Shown: one piece after another, positions 25,275-33,755 of the stretch
Numbering within the stretch: the stretch's first letter is position 1
Layout of the letters: every line of letters begins with the position of its first letter
Assembly (NCBI RefSeq): GCF_030010625.1
Contig: NZ_JASCXN010000006.1
Coordinates: 124,001 to 188,000 of the forward strand
DNA: 64,000 nt
Reading direction: 5' to 3'
Source: Streptomyces sp. CC208A
Lineage (GTDB): Bacteria > Actinomycetota > Actinomycetes > Streptomycetales > Streptomycetaceae
Notes under the pieces: model-generated
Told to the model about the DNA's origin: nothing
What the model saw: only the letters and a program-made list of their open reading frames with translations
Database searches by the model: none
Translations under genes and position numbers: made by a program

Positions 25275-25822
25275 TGATGCAGAAGCAGCAGCCCTCGTTG
25301 CCCGTCCCGGCCGGATTCCGCCAGGTGGAGGACGGCCGCCTCCGGGAGGTCGTCGGCCTGGGCCTGGACGACCTCGTCCCCGGCCTGGTCATCGAGCACC
25401 GGCCGGCCCGGACGGTGACCGAGGCCGAGCACGTCCAGGTCCTCGCGCTGATGGGCAACGAAGCACCCATCCACTCCGACATCGAGTACTGCCACAGCAC
25501 CGGCCACCCTCGGGTTCTGGTGTGCGGGATGCTCACCCTCAGCATCGTGCTCGGCATGACGGTCCGCACGACCAGCGGCATGACCACCGGCAACCTCGCC
25601 CTGGACGAGGTCAGGTGGATGGTGCCCGTCCACGTCGGCGACACCCTGTCCGCGCGCAGCACCGTCCTGTCCGCCCGCCGCTCGAACAGCCGCCCCGACC
25701 AGGGCATCGTCACCTGCCGGGTCGACGGGTTCAACCAGCGAGGCGAGCTGGTCGTCACCGGCACCCGCACCTTCTTCGTCCCCGCCGACCCGGACGTCGT
25801 CCGCGACGCCACCGGCTACTAG
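25274..25822 (+). CDS. MaoC-like (hot-dog fold) dehydratase
   Basis: The 182-residue product has the MaoC/R-hydratase motif in MGNEAPIHSDIEYCHSTGHP, with the catalytic Asn/Asp-His arrangement, then LDEVRWMVPVHVGDTLSARS in the second half of the hot-dog fold. The expected reaction is reversible hydration of an enoyl thioester such as a mesaconyl- or crotonyl-type CoA. Its ATG overlaps the CitE-like stop, so both enzymes are made together and probably act consecutively. Confidence 0.83.
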   Translation: MMQKQQPSLPVPAGFRQVEDGRLREVVGLGLDDLVPGLVIEHRPARTVTEAEHVQVLALMGNEAPIHSDIEYCHSTGHPRVLVCGMLTLSIVLGMTVRTTSGMTTGNLALDEVRWMVPVHVGDTLSARSTVLSARRSNSRPDQGIVTCRVDGFNQRGELVVTGTRTFFVPADPDVVRDATGY

Positions 25823-25841
25823 AAGACGACGGGGAGTCACC

Positions 25842-27017
25842 ATGGACGTGGAGTTCACCGCGGCCGACGAGGCCCAGTGGGAGGAGTACAACGCTCTGGC
25901 CCGCCGCGCCTACGGCCAGGCGGTGCCCGACGTCACCCGTCTGGGGCCGTACGCGGACCGACGGGTGGCGCTGCGCGGCGGCCGGGTCGTCGCCGGGGGC
26001 ATGGGCATGCTCGTGCCGCAGTGGTTCGGCGGCCGGCCGGTGCCCGCCGCGAGCATGGGCTGCGGCTGCGTCGCCCCGGAGGAGCGCGGCGACCGCCTCG
26101 CCGCCCGCCTCGCTCAGGAGCGGATGCGCGCCCTGCGGGACCAGGGCGCGATCCTCGCCACGCTGTGGACGGCCTCCAACGGCTACGTGCGGCGGCTGGG
26201 CTGGGAGGCCCCGGCGCAGGTGTTCTCCTGGACGGTGCCCACCGCCGCCCTCAAGCAGACCGCCGCCGACACGATGGAGATCACCCACGGCGACACGGCG
26301 CAGCTCGCGGAGCTGCGGGACCGGCTGGCCGGGCGGTGGAACGGGCCGTGGCAGCGTCCCGCGTGGTGGGGCGCATGGCAGCAGGAGCGGCACCCGGACA
26401 TGGAGACCTACGCGTTCGCCGGGCACGGGCGGGAGGCGAGCGGTGTCCTGTCGACGGCGACGCAGCGCACCCCGGGCGGCCGGCAGCTGGTCGTCCACGA
26501 CTTCTGGGCCGCCGACGCGCCGACCGCCGACGCGATGCTCGCCTTCCTCGGACGGCACCACGGCCGCACCGCCACCGTGATGTTCGAGCGCACCGGCCTG
26601 CCGCCCGGCCCGCTGCTGCAGCAGCGCCTAGCGAACGTCGGCACGGCGACGGCCAGAGCCTGGCACCCGTGGATGCTGCGCATCCTCGACCCCGCCCGCG
26701 CCGTCGAGCTGCGCGGCTGGCCCGGGCACCTGGACGACGAGATCGTGCTCGACCTCGCCGACCTGAACGGCGCCGGATTCAGCCGCCACACCCTGAACAT
26801 CAGCGCCGGCAGCGCCCGCCTCACCCCCGGCGGCGCGCAGCGCGGCCGTACCGCCGACGTCACCCTGACGATGGGGCAGTTCGCGCTCTGGTACGCCGGC
26901 GGCTACCGCAGTCCGGCCGCCGCCGCGCTGGCGGGCCTGCGCGGGGAGAAGGCCGTCCTCGCCCGCCTGCTGGCCGCCACCGCCGACCGGGAGCCGTGGC
27001 TCGCCGACTACTTCTGA
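25842..27017 (+). CDS. Eis-like GNAT N-acetyltransferase
   Basis: The 391-residue protein has the three-part architecture of Eis-type acetyltransferases: an N-terminal GNAT fold with MGCGCVAPEERGDRLAARLA, a second GNAT-like domain, and a C-terminal sterol-carrier-like domain (LTMGQFALWYAGGYRSPAAA) ending in a free Phe carboxylate (LADYF). Mycobacterial Eis acetylates aminoglycosides at several amines, and related Streptomyces proteins modify amines of natural products. The start is 20 bases after the MaoC stop with GGGGAG upstream. In this cluster it could tailor or detoxify an amino-sugar product. Confidence 0.85.
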   Translation: MDVEFTAADEAQWEEYNALARRAYGQAVPDVTRLGPYADRRVALRGGRVVAGGMGMLVPQWFGGRPVPAASMGCGCVAPEERGDRLAARLAQERMRALRDQGAILATLWTASNGYVRRLGWEAPAQVFSWTVPTAALKQTAADTMEITHGDTAQLAELRDRLAGRWNGPWQRPAWWGAWQQERHPDMETYAFAGHGREASGVLSTATQRTPGGRQLVVHDFWAADAPTADAMLAFLGRHHGRTATVMFERTGLPPGPLLQQRLANVGTATARAWHPWMLRILDPARAVELRGWPGHLDDEIVLDLADLNGAGFSRHTLNISAGSARLTPGGAQRGRTADVTLTMGQFALWYAGGYRSPAAAALAGLRGEKAVLARLLAATADREPWLADYF

Positions 27018-27138
27018 CCCTCGCACCCCGCCCGGCATCCGGCCGTTGAACCGGCAGGAACCGCCGCACGCCCCGCACACCCGCGTGTACGGCCCCACCG
27101 AATCCACCCGCTCCACGCCCGTTCGGAGACCGATCTTC

Positions 27139-28038
27139 ATGACGACCGCCAAGCCCACCAAGCCCTTCCCGCCCGAGCTGCGCGACTGGGTCGCCGGCCA
27201 CCTGCCCGGCCTGGACGCGAACGAGGACCGTTCCTGGCCGCGCAGCACCTCCCTCGTGTGGCGCGTGAGCGCGGCCGGCCGGGACGCCTACGTGAAGATC
27301 AGCCCCAACGACCTCGACTTCGAGCGCGAGGTCGCCGGATACGCCTTCACCGCAGCGCACCTGAGCGAGACGGAGGCGCCGCGGCTGCTGGCCTGTGACC
27401 CGGGCCTGCGCGCGATCCTCAGCACGCCGCTGCCCGGCCGTGTCGTACGGGACCTGCCCCTTCAGGCCGGCGCCGAGCTGCGCCTGTACGAGGACGCCGG
27501 GCGGCTGCTGCGCCGCTGGCACGACGCGTCCGAGCCCGGTACGGACGCGGACCGCGCGGCGGTGCGGTCCGACATGGAGGCCAAGGCCCGTGAGGCCGCC
27601 GACTGCCTGGAGGAGGTCGCGCCGTACCTGGCCGCCGACCGGCTCGCCCTGGTCGAGGCCGCGTCGAAGGAACTTCCCGGACTCGCCGAGCAGCTGCCGC
27701 TGGTCTACCGGCACGGCGACTACGAGACCCGGAACTGGCTGTACGACGAGGACAGCGGTCACCACGGCCTGATCGACTTCGCGATGGCCGCGCACGGCAT
27801 CGCCGCGTCCGAGTTCGTGTGGCTGTGCGGCGCGGTCTGGTCCGTCCGCCCGGAGCTGCGCGAGGCGTACTTCACGGGCTACGGCCGGCCGCTGACGGCC
27901 GAGGAGGACCGCCTTCTGCATCTGCTGACCGTCCGCCTCGGCGTGTCCTACCTGCGCAACGGCCTGGCCAAGGGCCGCGACGAGCTCGTGGCGCGCGGCC
28001 ACCTCGTCCTGGACCGGATGGCCGCACCCCGGCCGTAG
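27139..28038 (+). CDS. APH-fold kinase (1)
   Basis: The 299-residue protein shows the aminoglycoside-phosphotransferase fold: RVSAAGRDAYVKISPNDLDF with the nucleotide-binding Lys, PLVYRHGDYETRNWLYDE with the catalytic HGDxxxxN loop, and GLIDFAMAAHG at the metal site, where the usual second acidic residue is Ala. The ATG at 27139 has GGAG upstream; upstream in-frame codons look non-coding. It probably phosphorylates a hydroxyl or amine of a small molecule. It is one of several kinase-fold proteins in this cluster. Confidence 0.83.
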   Translation: MTTAKPTKPFPPELRDWVAGHLPGLDANEDRSWPRSTSLVWRVSAAGRDAYVKISPNDLDFEREVAGYAFTAAHLSETEAPRLLACDPGLRAILSTPLPGRVVRDLPLQAGAELRLYEDAGRLLRRWHDASEPGTDADRAAVRSDMEAKAREAADCLEEVAPYLAADRLALVEAASKELPGLAEQLPLVYRHGDYETRNWLYDEDSGHHGLIDFAMAAHGIAASEFVWLCGAVWSVRPELREAYFTGYGRPLTAEEDRLLHLLTVRLGVSYLRNGLAKGRDELVARGHLVLDRMAAPRP

Positions 28039-28130
28039 TCCGCACGGCGCGCGGACCCGGCACCCGCCCGGGTTCGGGTCCGCGCTCTTGCTTCCTCTGT
28101 CTCGCAGCGATCCGGATCAGGAGGTGCTTG

Positions 28131-28964
28131 GTGAATCTCGTCCCCGGCCTGCCCGCTCACGCCGCGTCTGCCGTGTGGGGCGGCGTCCCGCAGCCGCTGC
28201 GCGCCGCCGTCGAGGCAGCTGCCGGACCCGTCCTCAACGCCGTCGAGGCTCCCGCGGGCAGAACCGCCTGGCTGCGCCTGTCCCTGGATGTCCCCGGGCG
28301 CCGGCTGTTCCTCAAGGCCACTCCGCTGTCCCACCGCCACGCGCCCACCCTGGACACCGAGGCGTGCCTCGCACCCGCCGTCCGCGCGCTCGCGCCCCAG
28401 CTGCTGCACCACGGCATCGCCGGCGCCTGGCGGTGGCTGCTGTTCGAGCACGTCCCCGGCCGGGCCGCCGACCTTTCCCCGGGCTCGGCGGACCGCGACG
28501 CCGCCGCCGGCGCCCTGCGACGCCTCGCGGCCCTGCCGGCCCCCGCCGCCGCCACGCTGCGAGTCGAGGACCGCTGGGCGCACCTCGGCGCGGGCCTGGA
28601 CCTCGGCCTGCTGGCCGGCGACCGGCTCGTGCACACCGACCTGAACGAGGGGAACATCCTCGTTCAAGGCGGCAGTGCCGTCCTGCTGGACTGGGCATGG
28701 CCCGGCCGGGGAACCGGGTGGCTGAGCGCCGGGTTCCTGCTCGCGCAGCTGATCGACGCCGGTACCCCCGCGGCGGACGCCGAGGCGTGGGCCCGCCAGG
28801 CGCTGCCCGGCTGGGCCGCAGCCCCCACCGAAGCCGCCGACACCTTCGTCACCGCGCTCGTCCGGCGCCGGGCCGAGCAGGTCGCCACCTGTCCTCCGGC
28901 TCGCCGCGCCGAGCGGGAGGGGCAGCTGCGCTCCGCCGTGACCTGGCACCGCTCCCGCACCTGA
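28131..28964 (+). CDS. APH-fold kinase (2)
   Basis: This 277-residue protein has RLVHTDLNEGNILVQGG (HxDxxxxN catalytic loop) and AVLLDWAWPGRGTGWLSAGF (metal-binding Asp followed by Trp) of the phosphotransferase fold, with a nucleotide-binding Lys in RRLFLKATPL. The GTG has a perfect AGGAGG at six bases. It lies 93 bases after the first kinase. The two differ strongly in sequence, so they are not a recent duplication and likely have different substrates. Confidence 0.82.
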   Translation: MNLVPGLPAHAASAVWGGVPQPLRAAVEAAAGPVLNAVEAPAGRTAWLRLSLDVPGRRLFLKATPLSHRHAPTLDTEACLAPAVRALAPQLLHHGIAGAWRWLLFEHVPGRAADLSPGSADRDAAAGALRRLAALPAPAAATLRVEDRWAHLGAGLDLGLLAGDRLVHTDLNEGNILVQGGSAVLLDWAWPGRGTGWLSAGFLLAQLIDAGTPAADAEAWARQALPGWAAAPTEAADTFVTALVRRRAEQVATCPPARRAEREGQLRSAVTWHRSRT

Positions 28965-29001
28965 ACCGCTCCCCTTCTCCCGCCCCGTCGAACGGAGAAC
29001 C

Positions 29002-30036
29002 ATGTCCCACACCCCTGTCCGCGGCCCTGCCGCCGAACCGGCGAACGTGCAGGTGCCGATCGCCTACGTCGAGGACCTGATGGTCCGGACCTGCACGGCC
29101 GCGGGCGTCGGCGACAGCGCGGCCCGCCTGGTGGCCGCCCACTTCCTGACCGGAGAACTGCGCGGCAAACCGTCCCACGGGCTGGCGAAGTTCGCCTTCG
29201 AATCGCGGTTCTTCCCCGAGCGGCAGTCCCCGCCCGAGATCGTCCGCGAGCGCGGGGCGTTCGCCGTCGTCGACGCGCACCGCGAGATCGGACCGCTCAG
29301 CGCCGGTTTCGCGACCACTGCGGCCATCGAGCGGGCCCGCCGTCTCGGCGTCGGTCTGGTCGGGGTCATCAACTCCCAGCGCTACGGCGTCCTGTCCACG
29401 TTCACCGAGGCCATCGCCGCACAGGGCCTGGTCGGCATCGCCGCCAACACCTCCCGGGCCGAAGCCGTCCCGGCCGGCGGCGCCACCCCCGTCCTCGGCG
29501 TCAACCCCCTCTCCTTCGCCCTGCCCACCCTCGGCGAGCCCCTGAGCGCGGACATGGGCACCACGCTGGCGCCGATGGGCGTGCTGTGGGAGCACCGCCG
29601 CTCGGGCCGGCCTCTGCCCGAAGGGTGCTTCGTCGACGCCGGCGGCCGTGCCACCCGCGACCCCCACGCCGCGTCCTCCGCGATCGTCTTCGGCGACCAC
29701 CGCGGCCTCGCCCTGTCCCTGCTCGTGCAGGCTCTGGCCGGCTCCGTGTTCGGCTTCCCCATGGGAGACGACGTCGACTCCACCTGGACCACCGGCTACG
29801 CCTTCCTCGCCCTCGACCCCGCCTTCGCCGCCCCCGGCCAGAACGCGGCCACCGCGAACACGCGCCTCGCCGACCGGCTACGGGACGCGGCGACGGCCGA
29901 CGGCACGTGGCGCGTGCCCGGCGACCAGGGCCGCGCCCTCGAAGCCGCCGCCCGCGAGAAGGGCACCATCGCCGTCCCCGGGCCGCTGCTCGCCCGCCTG
30001 TCCGCCCGCGCGGCCGGCGACTTCACCTCCGACTGA
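29002..30036 (+). CDS. Ldh2/malate-lactate dehydrogenase family oxidoreductase
   Basis: The 344-residue protein belongs to the NAD(P)-dependent YlbC/ComC (Ldh_2) family: LRGKPSHGLAKFAFESRF with the family Ser-His-Gly, VGVINSQRYGVLSTFTEAIA, VPAGGATPVLGVNPLSFALP and HRGLALSLLVQALAGSVFG. Members reduce 2-oxo acids or cyclic imines such as Delta1-piperideine-2-carboxylate. It is not related to classical lactate dehydrogenases. GGAGA precedes the ATG. It sits between kinase 2 and an FMN-type monooxygenase, suggesting oxidation/reduction of a 2-oxo acid or imino-acid unit of the product. Confidence 0.85.
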   Translation: MSHTPVRGPAAEPANVQVPIAYVEDLMVRTCTAAGVGDSAARLVAAHFLTGELRGKPSHGLAKFAFESRFFPERQSPPEIVRERGAFAVVDAHREIGPLSAGFATTAAIERARRLGVGLVGVINSQRYGVLSTFTEAIAAQGLVGIAANTSRAEAVPAGGATPVLGVNPLSFALPTLGEPLSADMGTTLAPMGVLWEHRRSGRPLPEGCFVDAGGRATRDPHAASSAIVFGDHRGLALSLLVQALAGSVFGFPMGDDVDSTWTTGYAFLALDPAFAAPGQNAATANTRLADRLRDAATADGTWRVPGDQGRALEAAAREKGTIAVPGPLLARLSARAAGDFTSD

Positions 30037-30052
30037 ACCCCAGGAGACCGAC

Positions 30053-31207
30053 TTGACCCGCTTGCAGTTCCACTGGTTCCTGCCGACCGGCAGCGACGGC
30101 CGCACCCTGACCACCGGGATGCGCGGCGTCCACGGGCCCGGCCACGACACGACCACCGGCACCGCCCCGGGCGCCGACCGGCACCGCGCCCCCGACCTGC
30201 GCTACATGACCCAGATCGCGCAGGCCGCCGAGCACATGGGGTTCGACGCGATCCTCACCCCCGCCGGCACGTTCAACGAGGACCCGTGGGTCACCTGCGC
30301 CGCCCTCGCCCAGGCCACCGAGCGCCTGAAGTTCCTGGTCGCGCAGCGCCCGGACTCGATATCCCCGACGCTCGCCGCGCAGATGGCCGCGACGTTCCAG
30401 CGGCAGACCCGGGGCCGGCTGCTGCTGAACGTCGTGACCGGCGGCGATGCGGCCGAGCAGGCCCGCTTCGGCGACCACCTCGACAAGGCCGCCCGCTACA
30501 CCCGCACCGACGAGTGGCTGACCGTCCTGCGCGGCGCCCTGTCCGGCAAGCCGTTCGACTTCACCGGCACGCACTACGACGTACGGGGAACCACCGTCTT
30601 CTCGCCCCCTGGCCCGCTGCCCGGCGTGTACTTCGGCGGCTCCTCCGCCGAGGCCGCCCCCGTCGCCGCCCGGCACGCGGATGTCTATCTCACGTGGGGC
30701 GAACCGCCCGCCGACGTCGCCGCCAAGCTGGACCGCATCCGCGCCCTGGCCGCCGACGCCGGGCGCCAGGCGCCGCGGTTCGGGATCCGGTTCCACGTCG
30801 TCGCCCGCGACACGAGCGAGCAGGCGTGGGCCGCCGCCGAGCGCCTGCTGACCGGCATCGACCCGGAGCACGTCGCACGGGTGCAGGCCACCTTGGCCCA
30901 CAGCCAGTCCACCGGGCAGGCCCGGCAGAGCAGCCTGCACGCCGCCTTCCGGGACAGCGGCCGGACCTCCGACCTGGAGGTGTGGCCGAACGTATGGGCC
31001 GGGGTGGGGCTACTGCGCGGAGGCGCCGGCACCGCGCTGGTCGGCTCGCACCGCGAGGTAGCCGACCGGATCACCGAGTACGCGGACCTCGGCATCACGG
31101 AGTTCATCCTCTCCGGGTTCCCCCACCTGGAAGAGGCGTACGAGGTCGGCGAGGGCGTCCTGCCGCTGCTCGGCGCCGGCATCGGCCGCAGGGCGGTGGG
31201 CAGGTGA
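30053..31207 (+). CDS. SsuD-like LLM-class monooxygenase
   Basis: The 384-residue protein matches the alkanesulfonate monooxygenase branch of luciferase-like enzymes: LQFHWFLPTGSDGRTL, AEHMGFDAILTPAGTFNEDP, FLVAQRPDSISPTLAAQMAA, LLLNVVTGGDAAEQARFGD and GVYFGGSSAEAAPVAARHAD. These use reduced FMN and O2. The start is a TTG six bases after AGGAG, and initiation upstream is not credible. The stop overlaps the GTG of the Gfo/Idh gene. In natural-product clusters such enzymes can cleave C-S bonds or hydroxylate nitrogen or carbon; the substrate here is unknown. Confidence 0.88.
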   Translation: MTRLQFHWFLPTGSDGRTLTTGMRGVHGPGHDTTTGTAPGADRHRAPDLRYMTQIAQAAEHMGFDAILTPAGTFNEDPWVTCAALAQATERLKFLVAQRPDSISPTLAAQMAATFQRQTRGRLLLNVVTGGDAAEQARFGDHLDKAARYTRTDEWLTVLRGALSGKPFDFTGTHYDVRGTTVFSPPGPLPGVYFGGSSAEAAPVAARHADVYLTWGEPPADVAAKLDRIRALAADAGRQAPRFGIRFHVVARDTSEQAWAAAERLLTGIDPEHVARVQATLAHSQSTGQARQSSLHAAFRDSGRTSDLEVWPNVWAGVGLLRGGAGTALVGSHREVADRITEYADLGITEFILSGFPHLEEAYEVGEGVLPLLGAGIGRRAVGR

Positions 31208-32742
31208 GCGGCGCCGTGAACGTGCTGGTCGTCGGGGTCGGGCCGCACACCCGCCTCAACCACCTGCCCGCGCTGGCCGTCGCACAGGACGCGGGCCTCG
31301 CCGGCACCGTCACCGGCATTGACCTGCCCGACGCGGCTGCCGCCGCGGTCGAGTACGGCACGTCGGGCCGTCCCCGGCGGATGCTCGTCGTTCCCGTCGA
31401 GCCCTTCCCCGTCTCCCGCCGGGCCCTGCCCGACGGGGTGCGGGGCGTGCTGGAGGGCGTGGTGGAGCGGGAGCGAATCGGCGCGGTCGTGGTGGCGACC
31501 GAGCCGTCCGTACACCTGCCCTACGCCCTGTGGGCGATGGAGCGGGATCTGCCGGTGCTGCTCGACAAGCCGCTGACCGTGCATCCCGGCGCGTCCACCG
31601 ACCCGGTGGCCGCGCAGGCGATCGCCGACGACTTCGACACCCTGCTGGACGCCTACCGGGCGGCGCGGCGGCGCGATCCGCGGATGGTGGTCAGCGTGAT
31701 GAGCCAGCGCCGCTGGCACCCCGCGTTCCGCCGGGTGAGGGAGCTGATCGCCGAGGTGGCCGAGGCCACGAACTGCCCGGTCACCTCGGTCCAGTCCAGT
31801 CACGGCGACGGCCAGTGGCGGCTGCCGGACGAACTCGTCGACCTCGGCTATCACGGCTTCAACCGGGGGTACGGCAAGGCCGCGCACTCCGGCTACCACC
31901 ACTTCGACACCGTGCCGTGGTGGCTGTCCGCGGGCGAGCGGCCGGGAAAGGAGATCGACGAGATCGAGGTCCACGCCGCGTGCACCCGGCCAGCCGACTT
32001 CCTCGCCCAGCTCACCGTCGCCGACCACGCACGGCTGCTGCCCGGCTTCGCCGACCGCAGCCCGTACACCGAGCAGGACCTGGACCGGCTCACCGCCGGA
32101 TTCGGCGAGGTCGATGTGTTCCTCAACGTCACCTACCGCAGCCGCGGCCGGGTGATGGCGCTCGGCAGCCACAACCTCGCCCACACCACCTTCTCCCAGC
32201 GCGGCAACCTCCACACCGTGGCCGGCGGCCTCTACAAGGACAACGGCCGCATCGGGCAGGAGGGCCACCTCATCCAGCAAGGGCCCTTCCAGGCTCTGCA
32301 TCTGCACGTCCTGCAGACCCTGCACGGCGACGAGGACGGCATCGACCGGCACGCGGCGGGCGGCGCGGACCACATCGAGCTCCACGTCTTCCGCAACGAC
32401 CGCCTGGGACTGGGCTGGGAACGCCACCGGACGCTCGGCTCCACCGACCTCGTGGAGGACTGCGGCGACCGGACTGTGTTGCCGACCCAGCGCTCGGCCC
32501 GCACCTGCGCCGTCACCGAATTCCTCGCCCACCTGGCCGGCCACGTCCCCCGCGCGGAGCTGGCCTCGGACCTGGCCGACCACCGGCGCCCGGCCCACCT
32601 GATGGCAGGCGCCTACCTGTCGATGTCCCGCCGCTGGACCGCGACCGGCCGGCCCGCCGACCCCGTCGTCCTCGACTTCCGCCCCACCGCCCCGGCCCCG
32701 CGCGCCGGGCACGCACTCGCCGCCCTGGGAGCCACGCGATGA
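31204..32742 (+). CDS. Gfo/Idh/MocA-family oxidoreductase
   Basis: A Rossmann start (VNVLVVGVGPHTRLNHLPAL), AVVVATEPSVHLPYALWAME and the substrate/cofactor motif VLLDKPLTVHPG (the EKP motif as DKP) identify a 512-residue Gfo/Idh/MocA dehydrogenase. It is longer than the usual 330-400 because of an extended C-terminal domain. Family members oxidise or reduce sugars, inositols or related cyclic polyols with NAD(P). The GTG overlaps the monooxygenase stop and the 3' end overlaps the next kinase (ATGA). It supports a sugar or cyclitol substrate for the pathway. Confidence 0.83.
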   Translation: MSGAVNVLVVGVGPHTRLNHLPALAVAQDAGLAGTVTGIDLPDAAAAAVEYGTSGRPRRMLVVPVEPFPVSRRALPDGVRGVLEGVVERERIGAVVVATEPSVHLPYALWAMERDLPVLLDKPLTVHPGASTDPVAAQAIADDFDTLLDAYRAARRRDPRMVVSVMSQRRWHPAFRRVRELIAEVAEATNCPVTSVQSSHGDGQWRLPDELVDLGYHGFNRGYGKAAHSGYHHFDTVPWWLSAGERPGKEIDEIEVHAACTRPADFLAQLTVADHARLLPGFADRSPYTEQDLDRLTAGFGEVDVFLNVTYRSRGRVMALGSHNLAHTTFSQRGNLHTVAGGLYKDNGRIGQEGHLIQQGPFQALHLHVLQTLHGDEDGIDRHAAGGADHIELHVFRNDRLGLGWERHRTLGSTDLVEDCGDRTVLPTQRSARTCAVTEFLAHLAGHVPRAELASDLADHRRPAHLMAGAYLSMSRRWTATGRPADPVVLDFRPTAPAPRAGHALAALGATR

Positions 32743-33755
32743 CCCTCCCCCTCGCCCCCGGCCACATCGCGCCCGGCCTGGGAGCGGTCCTCGGGCCGCA
32801 CCTGCAGCAGGTCCTCGCCGCGTGCCGCCCCCACACCGGACGCCTCACCAGCGTCGAGGAGTGCCTCGGCGGCAACGTCGCCCACGTCTTCCGTGTCCGC
32901 GGCGAGGCGGGCAACGTCATCGTGAAGATCCGCGGCCACCGCTTCGCCAGGATCCGGCACATCGCGACCGACCCGGCGCTCATCGCGGTCGAGCACCGGG
33001 CCCTGACGCTGCACCACGGCCTGCTGCCTGACCTGTTCCCGCAGGTCCTGGCGTTCCTGCCCGACGCACACGCCATGGTGATGACCGATGTCTTCCCCGA
33101 CGGCCGGACCTGGCGCGAGCACCTCGACCAGCGCGCCGCCACCGCCAAGGAGTGCACACGCCTGGCCACCGCCCTGACCCGCGTCCATGACGCCACCGCC
33201 GGCCTGCCGCCGCTGCGTGACGGCGACGGCGACGGCCTCTTCCGCGCCGAGCACGCCTACGGCTACTGCCTGCGCTCCAGCGGCCACCCCGTCCTCGACG
33301 AGGCGTGTCGCCGCCTGGACGCTCTGCCCGGCCAGCAGCTGATCCTCGGCGACGCCTGTCCGAAGAACCTCAGCCTGGCGGCGGGACGGACCGCCTTCGT
33401 CGACCTCGACAACGTGCACACGGGCGCGCCGCTGTTCGACCTCGGCTACCTCCTCGCCCACCTGGTCCTGCACCACATCACCCGGCCGTCGCGCCTGCAC
33501 CCGCTCGCCGGCGCGTTCCTCGACGCCTACACCTTCCCGGGCCCCGCCCGGCCCTGGCGCGACGACGACCTCCTCGCGGCGGTGGCAGCGGGGGTGCTGC
33601 TGTACCGGCTGGAGGCGCGCACCGTCCCCTACCCGGCGACCAGTCCGCCCGCCGCTGCCGGCCGTCTGCGTCACAGCCTGCGGCGCCTGCTGGCTACCGG
33701 GCCGTTCACCGTCCGCGACCTGCTCGATGCCGCCACCGGGCCGGTGACGTCGTGA
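32739..33755 (+). CDS. APH-fold protein (3) with altered catalytic loop
   Basis: The 338-residue protein has VIVKIRGHRFARIRHIATDP in the nucleotide lobe, a catalytic-loop equivalent QQLILGDACPKNLSLAAG, and TAFVDLDNVHTGAPLFDLGY at the metal site. The loop keeps Asp and Asn but has Leu where most APH-fold kinases have His (HxDxxxxN). The metal-site acid pair is Asp-Asn-like. It may be a slower kinase, use another mechanism, or bind sugar phosphate only. Its ATG overlaps the Gfo/Idh stop and its stop overlaps the glycosidase start, so it sits inside a strictly coupled set. Confidence 0.75.
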   Translation: MTLPLAPGHIAPGLGAVLGPHLQQVLAACRPHTGRLTSVEECLGGNVAHVFRVRGEAGNVIVKIRGHRFARIRHIATDPALIAVEHRALTLHHGLLPDLFPQVLAFLPDAHAMVMTDVFPDGRTWREHLDQRAATAKECTRLATALTRVHDATAGLPPLRDGDGDGLFRAEHAYGYCLRSSGHPVLDEACRRLDALPGQQLILGDACPKNLSLAAGRTAFVDLDNVHTGAPLFDLGYLLAHLVLHHITRPSRLHPLAGAFLDAYTFPGPARPWRDDDLLAAVAAGVLLYRLEARTVPYPATSPPAAAGRLRHSLRRLLATGPFTVRDLLDAATGPVTS

